A DNA stretch of 64,000 bases from Pectobacterium polonicum (GCF_005497185.1 NZ_RJTN01000002.1:186001-250000); one strand, 5' to 3'; shown: positions 12,398-23,285, counted from the first letter of the stretch. The notes: generated by a model from the letters alone, not told the origin. Made by a program: numbers and translations.

Positions 12398-13903
12398 TTA
12401 GCGGCTACAAAGTTTGTAGTACACCTCGTTCCAGCGCAGCGCATCTTTGAATTCGTGTAGCTGAGTTTCGTTGTCGATTACCAGTAGTTCAATGTTCTGC
12501 ATCTCGGCGTAGAGCCGCATGTGGTCGAGATCCAACGCCTGACTAAAGACCGTATGGTGCGCACCGCCAGCCAAAATCCAGGCTTCGGCCGCCACTTCCA
12601 GCGACGGTTGTGCTTTCCAGATAGCGCGGGCAACCGGTAATTTTGGCAACGGACGTGGCTGCTCGATGGTATCGACCAGATTAACCAACATTCTGAAACG
12701 ATCGCCCATGTCGATCACGCTGGCGTTGAGAGAAGGGCCGGCTGGCGTGGAGAAAATCAGACGGGCAGGATCGGCTTTTCCGCCAATCCCAAGATGTTGC
12801 GCATCCAAAATCGGTTTCTGCTCTTTTGCGATGGAGGGGCACACTTCCAGCATGTGGGAGCCGACGACCAAATCGTTACCGTTCTGGAAGTTATAGGTGT
12901 AGTCCTCCATGAAGGAGGTGCCGCCCGGCAAACCGCCAGCCATCACTTTCATAATGCGCAGCAGCGCGGCGGTTTTCCAGTCGCCTTCACCGCCGAAACC
13001 ATAGCCTTGCTGCATTAGACGCTGTACCGCCAGCCCCGGTAGCTGCTTTAAACCGTACAGATTTTCAAAGTCGGTAGTGAACGCGTGATAGCCACCTTGC
13101 TCCAGAAAGCGTTTCATCCCGAGTTCGATCTGGGCTGCATCCAGCAGGTTTTGGCGGTTAGCGCCGTTGAGTTTCACGGCGTCCGTTAACTGATAGCTGG
13201 CTTCGTATTCTTCGACCAACGTATCGATATCGCCTTTGGAAACGGCATCGACGACAGCAGTTAAATCACCCAGTCCCCAGGCGCTAACAGAGTAGCCAAA
13301 CTGGATCTGCGCGCCGACCTTATCGCCTTCGGTGACGGCCACTTCGCGCATGTTGTCACCAAATCGCGCGACTTTCAGCTGTTTGCTTTCCTGAAGCGCG
13401 GCAGCAACCCGCATCCATTTCCCGATACGGGCATGGGCAGTCTTATCCTGCCAGTGGCCGACCACCACCTGATGCGCCTGCCGCATCCGGGCGCCGATGA
13501 AGCCAAATTCGCGTCCGCCGTGTGCGGTCTGGTTCAGGTTCATGAAATCCATGTCCATGGTGTCCCATGGCACTTCTGCATTGAACTGGGTATGGAATTG
13601 CAGCAGCGGTTTACTGAGTACGCTCAGGCCACCAATCCACATTTTTGCCGGAGAGAAGGTGTGCAGCCAGGTTAGCAGGCCGATGCAGTTATCCTGATAG
13701 TTGGCATCACGACACAGTGCCAGAATTTCATCTGGTGTTTTGACCAGCGGCTTCAGCACCAGCTTAACCGGTAGGTTGGCCTGCTGATTCAATCCCGCGA
13801 CGACGTTTTCCGCATTCTCTTTTACCTGACGCAACGTTTCCGGCCCATAGAGATGCTGGCTACCGATGACGAACCAGACTTCAAGCTGCTTAAAATGATC
13901 CAT
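12398..13903 (-). CDS. araA: L-arabinose isomerase
   Basis: Converts L-arabinose to L-ribulose, using Mn2+. The start at 13903 ([20 protein letters not shown]) gives 501 aa, against 500 in E. coli, and has AGGAGT upstream. An upstream extension in the same frame only overlaps the end of araB. Conserved blocks include [47 protein letters not shown] and GGAHHTVFS, which carry metal ligands. It is second in the araBA operon, 37 bases after araB. Confidence 0.97.
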   Translation of the reverse strand: MDHFKQLEVWFVIGSQHLYGPETLRQVKENAENVVAGLNQQANLPVKLVLKPLVKTPDEILALCRDANYQDNCIGLLTWLHTFSPAKMWIGGLSVLSKPLLQFHTQFNAEVPWDTMDMDFMNLNQTAHGGREFGFIGARMRQAHQVVVGHWQDKTAHARIGKWMRVAAALQESKQLKVARFGDNMREVAVTEGDKVGAQIQFGYSVSAWGLGDLTAVVDAVSKGDIDTLVEEYEASYQLTDAVKLNGANRQNLLDAAQIELGMKRFLEQGGYHAFTTDFENLYGLKQLPGLAVQRLMQQGYGFGGEGDWKTAALLRIMKVMAGGLPGGTSFMEDYTYNFQNGNDLVVGSHMLEVCPSIAKEQKPILDAQHLGIGGKADPARLIFSTPAGPSLNASVIDMGDRFRMLVNLVDTIEQPRPLPKLPVARAIWKAQPSLEVAAEAWILAGGAHHTVFSQALDLDHMRLYAEMQNIELLVIDNETQLHEFKDALRWNEVYYKLCSR

Positions 13904-13940
13904 GATGACTCCTGTAACGTGATCCCAAGAGGGATGAAAA

Positions 13941-15626
13941 TTAGTTTTTTGCCGTAGACGCTGGGCTATAGGCCGGTTCCGCGAGGCGGCACCACTGCTG
14001 ATAGCGCTCATAAAGCTGCTGATAACGTGCGACGCGCTGGCTATCAGGCATTAAGGTGCGTTCTATGCCGCTGGCCATATGCTGTTGTGCGGTTGGAATA
14101 TCGCTGTGAACGCCAGCGGCGACGGCGGCAAAGATCGCTGCGCCGAGTGCACAGCACTGATCGGACGCAACGATCTGTAAGGGACGATTCATTACATCGG
14201 TACAGACTTGCATGATGACGGGGGATTTCCGCGCGATGCCGCCCAGTGCCAGCACGTTTTCGACAGGGACGCCCTGATCTTCAAAACACTCCATAATCGC
14301 GCGTGCGCCAAAGGCGGTCGCAGCAATAAAACCGCCAAATAGTGTCGGGGCATCGGTACCCAGATTGAGATCGGTAATCACGCCTTTTAAGCGCTGATTA
14401 GCGAACGGTGTTCGGCGACCGTTAAACCAATCCAGCACGACAGGCAGATGATCCAACGTGGGATTTTCCGCCCAGTTACGGGTGAGCCGCTCCAACAGCT
14501 TGGCTTCCACCGCCTGTAGGGATGATTTAAGTTCAGGGTGGTCTTTTATGGCTTCCTGTAACGACCAGCCCAGCAGCCTGCCAAACCAGGCGTACATGTC
14601 GCCGAAGGCGGATTGTCCAGCTTCAAGGCCGATATAGTTGGGGACGACGCTGCCATCGACTTGTCCACAGATGCCAGCGATAGTGCGATCGGCAATGCGG
14701 TCTTCATCCGCGATCAGAATGTCGCAGGTGGAGGTGCCAATCACTTTGACCAGCGAGTAAGGCTGAGCACCCGCGCCGACCGTGCCGACATGACAGTCAA
14801 ACGCGCCACCTGCCAGCGTTACCGTCGCGGGGATGCCGAGCCGCTGCGCCCATTCTGCGGTGATGGTGCCGACCGGTTGTTCGGCCGTCCAGGTATCGGT
14901 AAACAACGGGTACTGCAATGTCTCGGTCAGATAAGGATCGAGTGCGTGCAAGAAGTCTTTCGGCGGCAATCCGCCCCAGCTCGGGTGCCAGAGTGATTTA
15001 TGTCCGGCACTGCATCGACCACGACGTATATCGGCAGGCGCTTGCGTACCGGAAAGTAGCGCGGGCACCCAGTCGCACAGTTCTACCCAGGAAACAGCTG
15101 CCTGCCGTACTGCCGCATCTTCGCGTGAAACATGGAGAATTTTGGCCCAGAACCATTCAGACGAATAAACACCACCGATATAGCGGGTGTAATCCGGGAA
15201 CTGGCCGCTACGACACAGCGCGTTAATGGCTTCCGCTTCTTCTATTGCCGTGTGGTCTTTCCACAGCACGAACATGGCATTGGGGTTGTCGGCAAACTCG
15301 GGGCGTAGTGCGAGGATCTGACCTTGCTCATCAATCGGTGCGGGGGTTGACCCGGTTGAATCCACGCCAATACCGATGATGCTCTGCCGCTGTTCGTCCG
15401 TCAGGCGGGAAACCACGACCTTAACCGCCTGCTCCAGCGATTCGATGTAGTCCAGCGGATGGTGTCGGAACTGGTTGTTGGCAGGCTGACAATATTTACC
15501 CTCACGCCAGCGGGGGTAGTAGACCACTTCTGTTTCCAACTCTTTCCCGCTTTGGCAGTCAACGGCTAAGGCGCGTACCGAATCACTGCCGAAGTCGAGA
15601 CCAATCGTAATAGCGCCCGCGCTCAT
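13941..15626 (-). CDS. araB: L-ribulokinase
   Basis: FGGY-family sugar kinase that phosphorylates L-ribulose to L-ribulose 5-phosphate. The 561 aa match the family. The N-terminal phosphate loop is [15 protein letters not shown], and the C-terminal ATPase block includes [14 protein letters not shown]. The start at 15626 has GAGGAG upstream. It is first gene of araBA and divergent from araFGH. The third enzyme of the pathway (AraD epimerase) is not encoded in this window. Confidence 0.97.
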   Translation of the reverse strand: MSAGAITIGLDFGSDSVRALAVDCQSGKELETEVVYYPRWREGKYCQPANNQFRHHPLDYIESLEQAVKVVVSRLTDEQRQSIIGIGVDSTGSTPAPIDEQGQILALRPEFADNPNAMFVLWKDHTAIEEAEAINALCRSGQFPDYTRYIGGVYSSEWFWAKILHVSREDAAVRQAAVSWVELCDWVPALLSGTQAPADIRRGRCSAGHKSLWHPSWGGLPPKDFLHALDPYLTETLQYPLFTDTWTAEQPVGTITAEWAQRLGIPATVTLAGGAFDCHVGTVGAGAQPYSLVKVIGTSTCDILIADEDRIADRTIAGICGQVDGSVVPNYIGLEAGQSAFGDMYAWFGRLLGWSLQEAIKDHPELKSSLQAVEAKLLERLTRNWAENPTLDHLPVVLDWFNGRRTPFANQRLKGVITDLNLGTDAPTLFGGFIAATAFGARAIMECFEDQGVPVENVLALGGIARKSPVIMQVCTDVMNRPLQIVASDQCCALGAAIFAAVAAGVHSDIPTAQQHMASGIERTLMPDSQRVARYQQLYERYQQWCRLAEPAYSPASTAKN

Positions 15627-16000
15627 GCTTTGCTCCTCATTAATCCCAGATCGTTGATGTTTACGATAGGCAGGGATAGGTAGGGGCGGTTAGGAGCGGT
15701 TAGCTGGAAGTATGTATTTTTCTGTCGCCAGCAGCCATTTTGTGAAGCCCGTCAAAGGTTAATGATTGGTTAAAATTGCTAAATGTATGCACAAACCTGT
15801 CATTGTTCCGGGATGTGATAAAGCTCTATATTCGGACTAAAAATAACGACTAAAACATAAAGCGTCTGAATGCTACTGAGTAAAGGAATCGCGCTAAGCC
15901 TGTGTTTTTCCCTTATCCAGACCGGAAATACCCCTACCAGGAACTCGAATTCGTTTCAGCGTTGCTGGCGAATGAAAAGATAATGACACCGGAGAACATC
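15627..16000. promoter_or_regulatory. divergent araBA / araFGH control region
   Basis: The 374-bp region separates the two ara operons. A CRP-like site TGTGA-AGCCCG-TCAAA lies at 15741-15756. A minus-strand AraC-like half-site, TAGC-N7-ACCAAT, lies at 15765-15781 and compares with the E. coli consensus TAGC-N7-TCCATA. A second TAGC at 15701 is less convincing. Both sites were found by eye. Confidence 0.5.
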
Positions 16001-16984
16001 ATGCATAAATTCACTAAGGCGCTGGCAGCAATCGGGTTAGCCGCTGTTATGTCACAATCAGCTATGGCAGAGAACTTAAAGCTGGGATTTCTGGTTAAGC
16101 AGCCGGAAGAACCCTGGTTCCAGACCGAATGGAAATTCGCTGATAAGGCAGGAAAAGATCTTGGTTTTGATGTGATAAAAATTGCGGTGCCTGATGGGGA
16201 AAAAACCCTGAACGCGATTGATAGCCTGGCGGCCAGCGGAGCGAAAGGTTTTGTTATTTGTACCCCAGACCCGAAATTGGGGCCGGCCATTATTGCCAAG
16301 GCGCGTAGCTACAACCTGAAAGTGATCGCGGTTGATGACCAGTTCGTGAATGCCAAAGGCCAACCGATGGATACGGTACCGTTGGTGATGATGGCAGCGA
16401 CCAAAATTGGTGAGCGTCAGGGTCAGGAACTGTATAAAGAGATGAACAAACGCGGCTGGAAAGTGGATGAGACAGCGGTGATGGCGATTACCGCTAACGA
16501 GTTGGATACGGCGCGCCGCCGTACTTCCGGTTCCATGGATGCGCTGAAGGCTGCTGGCTTCCCAGAAAAACAGATCTATCAGGTCCCCACCAAATCTAAC
16601 GATATCCCCGGCGCGTTTGATGCTGCCAACTCTATGCTAGTTCAGCACCCCGGCGTGAAAAACTGGCTGATTATCGGTATGAACGACAACACCGTGCTGG
16701 GGGGCGTTCGTGCAACGGAAGGACAGGGCTTTAAAGCGGACAACGTCATTGGTATCGGCATCAACGGCGTGGATGCGGTGAGTGAACTGTCCAAAGGTCA
16801 GGCTACGGGCTTCTTTGGTTCACTGCTGCCAAGCCCGGATATTCACGGCTACAAGAGTATCCAGATGCTGAATGACTGGGTAACCAAAGGCGTGGAACCG
16901 GAGAAATTCACCGAAGTGACCGACGTGGTGCTGATCACTCGTGACAACTTTAAGGTCGAACTGGAGAAAAAAGGCCTGATGTAA
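16001..16984 (+). CDS. araF: L-arabinose periplasmic binding protein
   Basis: Periplasmic solute-binding protein of the AraFGH importer. I chose the ATG at 16001 (MHKFTKALAAIGL), which gives a normal signal peptide ending SQSAMA before ENLKLGFLVKQPEEPWF. The length is 327 aa (E. coli 329). The open frame starting at 15902 adds an implausible extension. GGAG lies 5-6 bases upstream. It is followed by a strong intercistronic hairpin and araG. Confidence 0.96.
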   Translation: MHKFTKALAAIGLAAVMSQSAMAENLKLGFLVKQPEEPWFQTEWKFADKAGKDLGFDVIKIAVPDGEKTLNAIDSLAASGAKGFVICTPDPKLGPAIIAKARSYNLKVIAVDDQFVNAKGQPMDTVPLVMMAATKIGERQGQELYKEMNKRGWKVDETAVMAITANELDTARRRTSGSMDALKAAGFPEKQIYQVPTKSNDIPGAFDAANSMLVQHPGVKNWLIIGMNDNTVLGGVRATEGQGFKADNVIGIGINGVDAVSELSKGQATGFFGSLLPSPDIHGYKSIQMLNDWVTKGVEPEKFTEVTDVVLITRDNFKVELEKKGLM

Positions 16985-17005
16985 TCACGCCTGATTTCGT
17001 AAAGA

Positions 17006-17050
17006 CGCGGATAACGCCGGTCAGCATGATGCTGGTCGAGGTTATCCGCG
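17006..17050 (+). other. araF-araG intercistronic hairpin
   Basis: Perfect 10-bp arms CGCGGATAAC/GTTATCCGCG enclose an inner CAGCAT-G-ATGCTG stem. There is no T tract. The position, just after a binding-protein gene, suggests protection of the araF 3' end or attenuation, giving more AraF than AraGH. Confidence 0.65.
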
Positions 17051-17080
17051 CTCTACCTGCATCGTTATGAGGAAACAGAC

Positions 17081-18604
17081 ATGACAGCACAGTCACCCTA
17101 TTTGTCGTTTCATGGGATTGGTAAAGAATTTCCCGGTGTTAAGGCGCTTTCGGATATCAGCTTTTCCTGCCATGCCGGCCAGATCCATGCATTGATGGGG
17201 GAAAACGGGGCGGGCAAGTCGACGCTGTTAAAAATCCTGAGCGGCAACTATGCACCATCAGCGGGCGAAATCCACATTCAGGGTAAGCCTGTGCAGTTCA
17301 ATAATACGATGGATGCCTTGAATGCGGGCGTTGCCATCATTTATCAGGAACTGCATTTGGTGCCGGAAATGACGGTTGCCGAAAACATCTATCTGGGTCA
17401 ACTGCCGCATAAATACGGCATGGTGAACTATTCACTGCTGCGCTATGAAGCCAAACTTCAGTTGCAGCATTTGGGTTTGGATATCGATCCTGATACTCCG
17501 CTGAAATATTTGTCGATCGGGCAGTGGCAAATGGTGGAAATCGCCAAGGCGCTCGCTCGTAATGCCAAGATTATCGCTTTTGATGAACCGACCAGCTCGC
17601 TGTCTGCCCGTGAAATTGAGCAACTCTTCCGGGTGATTACGGAACTGCGCAGCGAAGGCCGGATCATTTTGTACGTTTCACACCGGATGGAAGAAATTTT
17701 TGCACTGAGCGATGCCATTACCGTATTTAAAGATGGCCGCTATGTGCGCACGTTTGACGATATGCAGCAGGTGAACCATGAGTCGCTGGTACAGGCGATG
17801 GTAGGGCGTAACCTGGGGGATATCTATGGCTACGCGCCGCGTCCGCACGGTGAAGAACGTTTGACGTTGAAAGACGTGAAAGCGCCGGGCGTGAAATCCA
17901 CGATTTCATTGAGTGTAAAGCAGGGGGAAATTGTCGGGTTATTTGGTCTGGTTGGCGCTGGCCGCAGCGAGTTGATGAAAGGGCTGTTTGGTGCGACCAA
18001 CATCACCGGTGGCCAAGTGTTGTTGGATGGCAAACCGCTGGTGGTGAATTCTCCCATCGATGCGATTCGCCAAGGTGTGATGCTTTGCCCAGAAGATCGC
18101 AAAGCGGACGGTATCATTCCGGTGCACTCGGTGCGCGACAACATCAATATCAGTGCAAGACGTAAGAGCCTGAAAGCCGGTTTTATTATTAATAACCAGT
18201 GGGAAGCGGATAACGCCTCGCAGCGCATTGACGCGTTGAACATCAAAACGCCGTCCGCTGAACAGCTGATTATGAATCTTTCCGGTGGAAACCAGCAGAA
18301 AGCCATTCTTGGCCGTTGGCTGTCCGAAGAGATGAAAGTCATTTTGCTCGATGAACCCACGCGCGGCATCGACGTTGGCGCGAAGCACGAAATTTATCAC
18401 GTCATCTATGAGCTGGCGAATCAGGGGATTGCGGTGCTGTTTGCCTCCAGCGATTTACCTGAAGTGCTTGGGCTGGCCGACCGGATTATCGTCATGCGTG
18501 AAGGTGCCGTCTCCGGTGAACTGCGGCATGGTGATGCTACAGAACAGAAGGTGCTCAGCCTGGCCATGTTACGAACCCCCGATATCGAATCTGCGGTTGC
18601 CTGA
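17081..18604 (+). CDS. araG: L-arabinose ABC importer ATPase
   Basis: Duplicated sugar-type ATPase that powers AraFH. The 507-aa protein contains two ABC modules. The first has Walker [13 protein letters not shown] and a degenerate signature [12 protein letters not shown]. The second has a degenerate Walker A ([12 protein letters not shown]) but a normal signature [15 protein letters not shown], as usual for this subfamily. GAGGAAACAGAC precedes the start. araH follows 18 bases downstream. Confidence 0.96.
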   Translation: MTAQSPYLSFHGIGKEFPGVKALSDISFSCHAGQIHALMGENGAGKSTLLKILSGNYAPSAGEIHIQGKPVQFNNTMDALNAGVAIIYQELHLVPEMTVAENIYLGQLPHKYGMVNYSLLRYEAKLQLQHLGLDIDPDTPLKYLSIGQWQMVEIAKALARNAKIIAFDEPTSSLSAREIEQLFRVITELRSEGRIILYVSHRMEEIFALSDAITVFKDGRYVRTFDDMQQVNHESLVQAMVGRNLGDIYGYAPRPHGEERLTLKDVKAPGVKSTISLSVKQGEIVGLFGLVGAGRSELMKGLFGATNITGGQVLLDGKPLVVNSPIDAIRQGVMLCPEDRKADGIIPVHSVRDNINISARRKSLKAGFIINNQWEADNASQRIDALNIKTPSAEQLIMNLSGGNQQKAILGRWLSEEMKVILLDEPTRGIDVGAKHEIYHVIYELANQGIAVLFASSDLPEVLGLADRIIVMREGAVSGELRHGDATEQKVLSLAMLRTPDIESAVA

Positions 18605-18622
18605 CCGCGAAGGAGCAAAATA

Positions 18623-19609
18623 ATGTCAACGGTTACGTCTGCAACCTCAGAAAAGAAGAAAAACGGTATGGGGCTGTCCCGCATTTGGGATAACTACGGC
18701 ATGTTGGTGGTGTTTGCCGTGCTGTTTCTTGGCTGCGTGATTTTCGTGCCGAATTTCGCCTCGTTTATCAACATGAAAGGGCTGGGGCTGGCGATTTCTA
18801 TGTCCGGCATGGTGGCCTGCGGGATGCTGTTCTGTTTGGCCTCTGGTGATTTTGACCTGTCGGTGGCCTCGATTATCGCCTGCGCTGGGGTCGCGACAGC
18901 GGTGGTGATCAATATCAGTGAAAGTTTGTGGATCGGGGTTGGTGCCGGGCTGCTGCTCGGCGTGGCGTTTGGTTTACTTAACGGTTTCGTGATTGCCCGT
19001 TTGAAGATCAACGCGCTGATCACGACGCTGGCGACGATGCAGATTGCGCGCGGCCTGGCGTACATCATTTCCGATGGTAAAGCGGTAGGGATTGAAGATG
19101 AGCGCTTCTTCGAACTGGGCTATGCCAACTGGCTGGGTCTGCCTGCGCCAATCTGGATCACCATCGGCTGTATGATTCTGTTTGGCTTGCTGCTGAACAA
19201 GACAACATTTGGCCGCAATACGCTGGCGATTGGCGGCAATGAAGAAGCGGCACGTCTGGCTGGGGTGCCTGTGGTGCGCACTAAGATCATCATTTTCGCC
19301 TTGTCCGGTCTGGTCTCGGCTGCGGCGGGGATCATTCTGGCTTCGCGTATGACCAGCGGTCAGCCGATGACGTCCATCGGGTATGAGTTGATTGTTATTT
19401 CTGCCTGTGTGTTGGGTGGCGTATCGCTAAAAGGTGGGATCGGTAAAATTTCCTACGTGGTGGCTGGCGTGCTGATTTTAGGTACGGTCGAGAATGCGAT
19501 GAACCTGCTAAATATCTCGCCGTTCTCTCAGTATGTGGTTCGTGGCCTGATTCTGCTGGCGGCGGTTATCTTCGACCGTTACAAACAGTTGGCGAAGAAA
19601 ACGGTATAA
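18623..19609 (+). CDS. araH: L-arabinose ABC importer permease
   Basis: Inner-membrane permease of the RbsC/AraH family. At 328 aa it matches E. coli. It has about eight to ten hydrophobic helices after a short cytoplasmic N-terminus. Family segments visible are ASGDFDLSVASI, NTLAIGGNEEAARLAG and GGVSLKGGIGKI. AAGGAG lies 8 bases before the ATG. It is last gene of araFGH, with araC 244 bases downstream. Confidence 0.96.
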   Translation: MSTVTSATSEKKKNGMGLSRIWDNYGMLVVFAVLFLGCVIFVPNFASFINMKGLGLAISMSGMVACGMLFCLASGDFDLSVASIIACAGVATAVVINISESLWIGVGAGLLLGVAFGLLNGFVIARLKINALITTLATMQIARGLAYIISDGKAVGIEDERFFELGYANWLGLPAPIWITIGCMILFGLLLNKTTFGRNTLAIGGNEEAARLAGVPVVRTKIIIFALSGLVSAAAGIILASRMTSGQPMTSIGYELIVISACVLGGVSLKGGIGKISYVVAGVLILGTVENAMNLLNISPFSQYVVRGLILLAAVIFDRYKQLAKKTV

Positions 19610-19686
19610 ATGCCCATGCGGCAGGTAAGAGCCTGTCCCAGTAGGTGTTATTGGTACAGTCAGTTTGGATACGGACAGCGCACAGA

Positions 19687-19748
19687 CAACATGCCGCGCA
19701 TGTTGAACGGACGCCACCCCGAAGGGTGTTCAAACGCCATGGCGTTTG
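19687..19748. repeat. three consecutive inverted repeats between araH and araC
   Basis: In 62 bases there are CAACATGC-CGC-GCATGTTG (19687-19705), CACCC-CGAA-GGGTG (19715-19728) and a perfect 18-bp palindrome CAAACGCCATGGCGTTTG (19731-19748). The layout suggests an interspersed palindromic repeat or a structured araH 3' end. Confidence 0.6.
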
Positions 19749-19853
19749 TGCGAGCACTGCCCAGATTCAAAATGGCAAATAAAATAGCCCTAATGGGATG
19801 GCGTTAAATCATCCTGCCGCGTTTTATCATTATTAGCGTGTACCGGAGGCCTG

Positions 19854-20786
19854 ATGTATCACCGTATGGCGCATGAATCTCAGCCTAATCCACTGTTGCC
19901 GGGATATTCGTTCAATGCTTATCTCGTTGCCGGCCTGACGCCGATTCTTGCTGAAGGGCCGCTCGACTTCTTTATCGATCGTCCTGATGGCATGAAAGGC
20001 TACATTATTAATCTCACGATGAAAGGACAGGGCCAGGTTTTTGATGGCGATGAAACCTTTTTCTGTAATCCCGGTGATTTGCTGCTGTTTCCGCCGAAAT
20101 CGACGCATTTTTATGGTCGTTCACCGAGCAGCGACTGCTGGTATCACCGCTGGGTCTATTTCCGTCCTCGCGCCTACTGGGCAGACTGGCTGGAGTGGCA
20201 TACCAAAAGTAGCGGAATTGGCCGCATGAGTTTGCCGAATAACCAACTGTTACTGGAATTCGACAGGCTGTTTGCCAATATCGAGCAGACGCAGCGTTCC
20301 GGACGGCGCTTCTCGGAAGAGCTGGGTATGAATCTGCTGGAACGACTGTTGCTCAGAGCGATGGAAGAAGATCCACAGAGCCCACAGAAGATTATGGACC
20401 CGCGCGTGATTGAAGCCTGCCAGTTTATTACCAGCAATCTGGCCGGAGAGCTGCGTATTGACGAAGTGGCGCGGCACGTTTGTCTATCGCCATCGCGGCT
20501 GGCACACCTGTTCCGCGAACAGGTTGGTATTAATATTTTGCGTTGGCGTGAAGATCAGCGCGTGATTCGCGCCAAGCTGTTATTGCAGACGACGCAGGAA
20601 TCCATCGCCAATATTGGTCGCGTAGTGGGGTATGACGATCAGCTCTATTTCTCACGCGTGTTCCGCAAGCGGGTCGGTGTCAGCCCCAGCGATTTTCGCC
20701 GCCGCAGCAGCGAAATTAATTATCCGGCAGCCAAAACGCTGCCCGTCGCGTGGGGAGAGCAGATACCTCATGCTGTGAGCGGTTAA
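19854..20786 (+). CDS. araC: arabinose operon regulator AraC
   Basis: L-arabinose-responsive regulator. The 310-aa protein has an N-terminal cupin sugar-binding and dimerisation domain ([12 protein letters not shown], with [17 protein letters not shown]). The C-terminal domain has two HTH motifs ([21 protein letters not shown] and the second around [17 protein letters not shown]). GGAGG precedes the ATG at 19854. Here it follows araFGH on the same strand, whereas in E. coli it is divergent from araBAD. Confidence 0.95.
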   Translation: MYHRMAHESQPNPLLPGYSFNAYLVAGLTPILAEGPLDFFIDRPDGMKGYIINLTMKGQGQVFDGDETFFCNPGDLLLFPPKSTHFYGRSPSSDCWYHRWVYFRPRAYWADWLEWHTKSSGIGRMSLPNNQLLLEFDRLFANIEQTQRSGRRFSEELGMNLLERLLLRAMEEDPQSPQKIMDPRVIEACQFITSNLAGELRIDEVARHVCLSPSRLAHLFREQVGINILRWREDQRVIRAKLLLQTTQESIANIGRVVGYDDQLYFSRVFRKRVGVSPSDFRRRSSEINYPAAKTLPVAWGEQIPHAVSG

Positions 20787-20901
20787 CGGGTATGAAAACG
20801 AGTTAGATTCCCCTGGCAGCGATCCCTCTCTGCAATCTGGCGAGGGACGGGTATATACTGAGTGAGAAATCACAAAGTCAAATAAGCTAGGGGGAATCGT
20901 C

Positions 20902-21948
20902 ATGAGTGAGACTGTTCGTGTTGGACTGCTGGGCTATGGTTATGCCAGTAAGACGTTCCACGCGCCGTTAATTGCAGGGACGGCAGGGATGGAGCTGGTG
21001 GCCGTGTCCAGCAGCAATGCTGAAAAAGTGCATGCGGATTGGGCTAATTTGCGCGTTGAGAAAGACCCGCAGGCGTTGTTTAACGATCCCGATATTGACC
21101 TCATTGTTATCCCTACCCCTAATGATACGCATTTCCCGCTGGCAAAACTGGCGCTGGAAGCGGGCAAGCATGTCGTCGTCGATAAACCGTTTACGGTGAC
21201 GTTGTCACAAGCATACGATCTAGGTGCGATTGCCGAGCGTGTCGGAAAAGTCCTTTCTGTATTTCACAACCGTCGTTGGGACAGCGATTTTCTGACGCTG
21301 AAACAGCTACTGTCAGCGGGAACGCTAGGAAATGTGGTGTATATGGAATCGCATTTCGATCGGTTCCGGCCTGAAGTTCGCCAGCGCTGGCGTGAAGATG
21401 GCAGCGAAGGAAGTGGGATCTGGTACGATCTTGGACCGCACTTACTGGATCAGGCGCTGGAACTGTTTGGTTTGCCAGTGGCGATTCAGGTGGATATGGC
21501 GCAACTGAGGCCGGGCAGTAAGGCAACAGATTATTTCCACGCGACGCTGATTTATCCGCAACGGCGGGTGGTGTTGCACGCCAGTATGCTGGTGGCAGCG
21601 GCTTCCGCACGTTATACCGTGCATGGCACGCGCGGCAGCTTTGTAAAATATGGACTCGATCCACAGGAAGACCGTCTGAAAGCGGGTGAACGTCCGCCTT
21701 TAGCAGATTGGGGGCAGGATAAGCGTGATGGCGTGCTGACGCTGTCCCGCGATGGCATCACGGCAGAGCAAACTATCGCCACGATCCCGGGTAATTATCC
21801 GGCGTACTACGCGGCAGTACGCGATGCGCTGTTGGGTAAAGGTGAAAACCCTGTTAGCGTGCATCAGGCGATTCAGGTGATGGAGCTGATCGAACTGGGG
21901 CTGCTCTCCTATGAGCAGAAAAAAGCCGTTACGCTGAAAAATAGCTAG
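20902..21948 (+). CDS. ydgJ: Gfo/Idh/MocA-family oxidoreductase YdgJ
   Basis: NAD(P)-dependent sugar-type dehydrogenase of unknown substrate. The 348 aa compare with 346 in E. coli YdgJ. The Rossmann motif GLLGYGYASKTFH is at the N-terminus, and EAGKHVVVDKPF carries the conserved lysine. The C-terminal domain contains GSGIWYDLGPHLLDQAL. AGGGGGA precedes the start. In E. coli ydgJ lies close to cnu; here the ara cluster separates them. Confidence 0.9.
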   Translation: MSETVRVGLLGYGYASKTFHAPLIAGTAGMELVAVSSSNAEKVHADWANLRVEKDPQALFNDPDIDLIVIPTPNDTHFPLAKLALEAGKHVVVDKPFTVTLSQAYDLGAIAERVGKVLSVFHNRRWDSDFLTLKQLLSAGTLGNVVYMESHFDRFRPEVRQRWREDGSEGSGIWYDLGPHLLDQALELFGLPVAIQVDMAQLRPGSKATDYFHATLIYPQRRVVLHASMLVAAASARYTVHGTRGSFVKYGLDPQEDRLKAGERPPLADWGQDKRDGVLTLSRDGITAEQTIATIPGNYPAYYAAVRDALLGKGENPVSVHQAIQVMELIELGLLSYEQKKAVTLKNS

Positions 21949-21989
21949 ATTTACTGCGCTTAATTCCAGATAGTTAACAGTTTGTTTAA

Positions 21990-22013
21990 ACGGGCGATCT
22001 TAGGATCGCCCGT
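21990..22013 (+). terminator. ydgJ terminator
   Basis: Perfect 10-bp arms ACGGGCGATC/GATCGCCCGT around TTAG, followed by ATTGTTAG. The T tract is weak. Confidence 0.65.
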
Positions 22014-22065
22014 ATTGTTAGGGTGTTAATTGGGCTGATAACAGGCTAGGGGAAAGGTGTCGGGC

Positions 22066-23058
22066 ATGGGGTGGTTACAACGGTTACGTATTGATAAGTT
22101 TTTATTGGTTCTGATTTTGGTCGTGGTGACGGCGTCGATCCTTCCTGCTGAAGGCACCGTAAAGGTTTTCTTTGAGTACCTGACAACGGCGGCAATTGCT
22201 CTGCTGTTCTTTATGCACGGTGCGAAGCTCTCGCGTGAAGCGATTACTACCGGTATGGGGCACTGGCGTTTGCATCTGGTGGTGTTTGCCAGCACGTTTA
22301 TTTTATTTCCGCTGCTGGGAATGGGCATGAGTCTGCTGTCGCCGATTGTGCTGACGCCGACCTTATACCTTGGTTTCCTCTATCTGTGCGCGCTACCGGC
22401 GACGGTGCAGTCGGCGATAGCGTATACCTCTATGGCTGGAGGTAATGTGGCGGCGGCAATCTGTAGTGCGTCTGCCTCCAGCATTTTGGGCGTGTTCCTC
22501 TCGCCGATTCTGGTCGGTTTGCTGATGCAAACGCAGGGGGGCGAAACGGATACGCTACACGCCATCGGTTCCATCATCATGCAATTGATGGTGCCTTTCG
22601 TCATTGGGCATTTGTCTCGTCCATTGATTGCCAAGTGGGTTGAACGCCACCGTAAGCTGATTAATATTACTGACCGGTCATCGATTCTTTTGGTGGTCTA
22701 TGTCGCCTTTAGTGAGGCGGTGGTTGAGGGCATTTGGGGACAGATCAACGGCTGGTCGCTGCTGGCAGTGGTGGGGTGTTCGATGGTACTGCTAGCCATT
22801 GTGCTGGTGGTGAATACGCTGGCTGCGCGCAAGTTGGGCTTTAATACCGCCGATGAAATCACTATCGTCTTCTGTGGTTCGAAAAAGAGCCTGGCGAATG
22901 GGATTCCGATGGCGAATGTGCTGTTTCCTGCGGCCGCTGTCGGTGCGATGGTGCTGCCGTTAATGATCTTCCATCAAATCCAATTGATGGTTTGCGCCGC
23001 ACTGGCACAGCGTTATGCCAAACGGCTAACCAAGGAACAAGATACGCCTCATCAGTAA
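22066..23058 (+). CDS. yfeH: YfeH-like bile acid:sodium symporter family transporter
   Basis: Ten-helix membrane protein of the SBF-like/YfeH family; the substrate is not established. I chose the ATG at 22066 (330 aa), because AAGG at 22053 is well spaced and the GTG at 22057 is too close to it. Family segments include FMHGAKLSREAI, TSMAGGNVAAAICSASASS, FCGSKKSLANGIPMANV and LPLMIFHQIQLM. It stands alone between terminators. Confidence 0.85.
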   Translation: MGWLQRLRIDKFLLVLILVVVTASILPAEGTVKVFFEYLTTAAIALLFFMHGAKLSREAITTGMGHWRLHLVVFASTFILFPLLGMGMSLLSPIVLTPTLYLGFLYLCALPATVQSAIAYTSMAGGNVAAAICSASASSILGVFLSPILVGLLMQTQGGETDTLHAIGSIIMQLMVPFVIGHLSRPLIAKWVERHRKLINITDRSSILLVVYVAFSEAVVEGIWGQINGWSLLAVVGCSMVLLAIVLVVNTLAARKLGFNTADEITIVFCGSKKSLANGIPMANVLFPAAAVGAMVLPLMIFHQIQLMVCAALAQRYAKRLTKEQDTPHQ

Positions 23059-23087
23059 GATATTATCGTTCCGTTGCTGCACAAATA

Positions 23088-23118
23088 ACGCCCCCGAACT
23101 TGCACGGTTCGGGGGCGT
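23088..23118 (+). terminator. yfeH terminator-like hairpin
   Basis: Perfect 12-bp GC-rich arms ACGCCCCCGAAC/GTTCGGGGGCGT with a 7-nt loop, followed by TGTCATCT. Confidence 0.7.
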
Positions 23119-23133
23119 TGTCATCTGTAACCA

Positions 23134-23177
23134 TTTAGAAATAGATTAAATAATCTATTACAGTGATAGTTTCTAAA
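23134..23177. promoter_or_regulatory. nested AT-rich palindromes upstream of the gene at 23286
   Basis: TTTAGAAA (23134-23141) pairs with TTTCTAAA (23170-23177). Inside is TAGATTA-AA-TAATCTA (23142-23157). This could be an operator for the downstream gene; no regulator is identified. Confidence 0.4.
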
Positions 23178-23285
23178 ATGTATCACTTTCTCGATCTGGT
23201 ACGTTATAACAATGCTGGCTCATCGACATGCGTTGTCGAGAGCAGGGCACAGTTGATGATAATGAGTCTTTGAGATCGAGGGAAT

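Noticed and set aside
15661..15720. Purine-rich repeats (GATAGG, TAGGGGCGG, TAGGAGCGG) upstream of araB as a regulatory array
   Set aside because: Too short and irregular to assign to a known protein.
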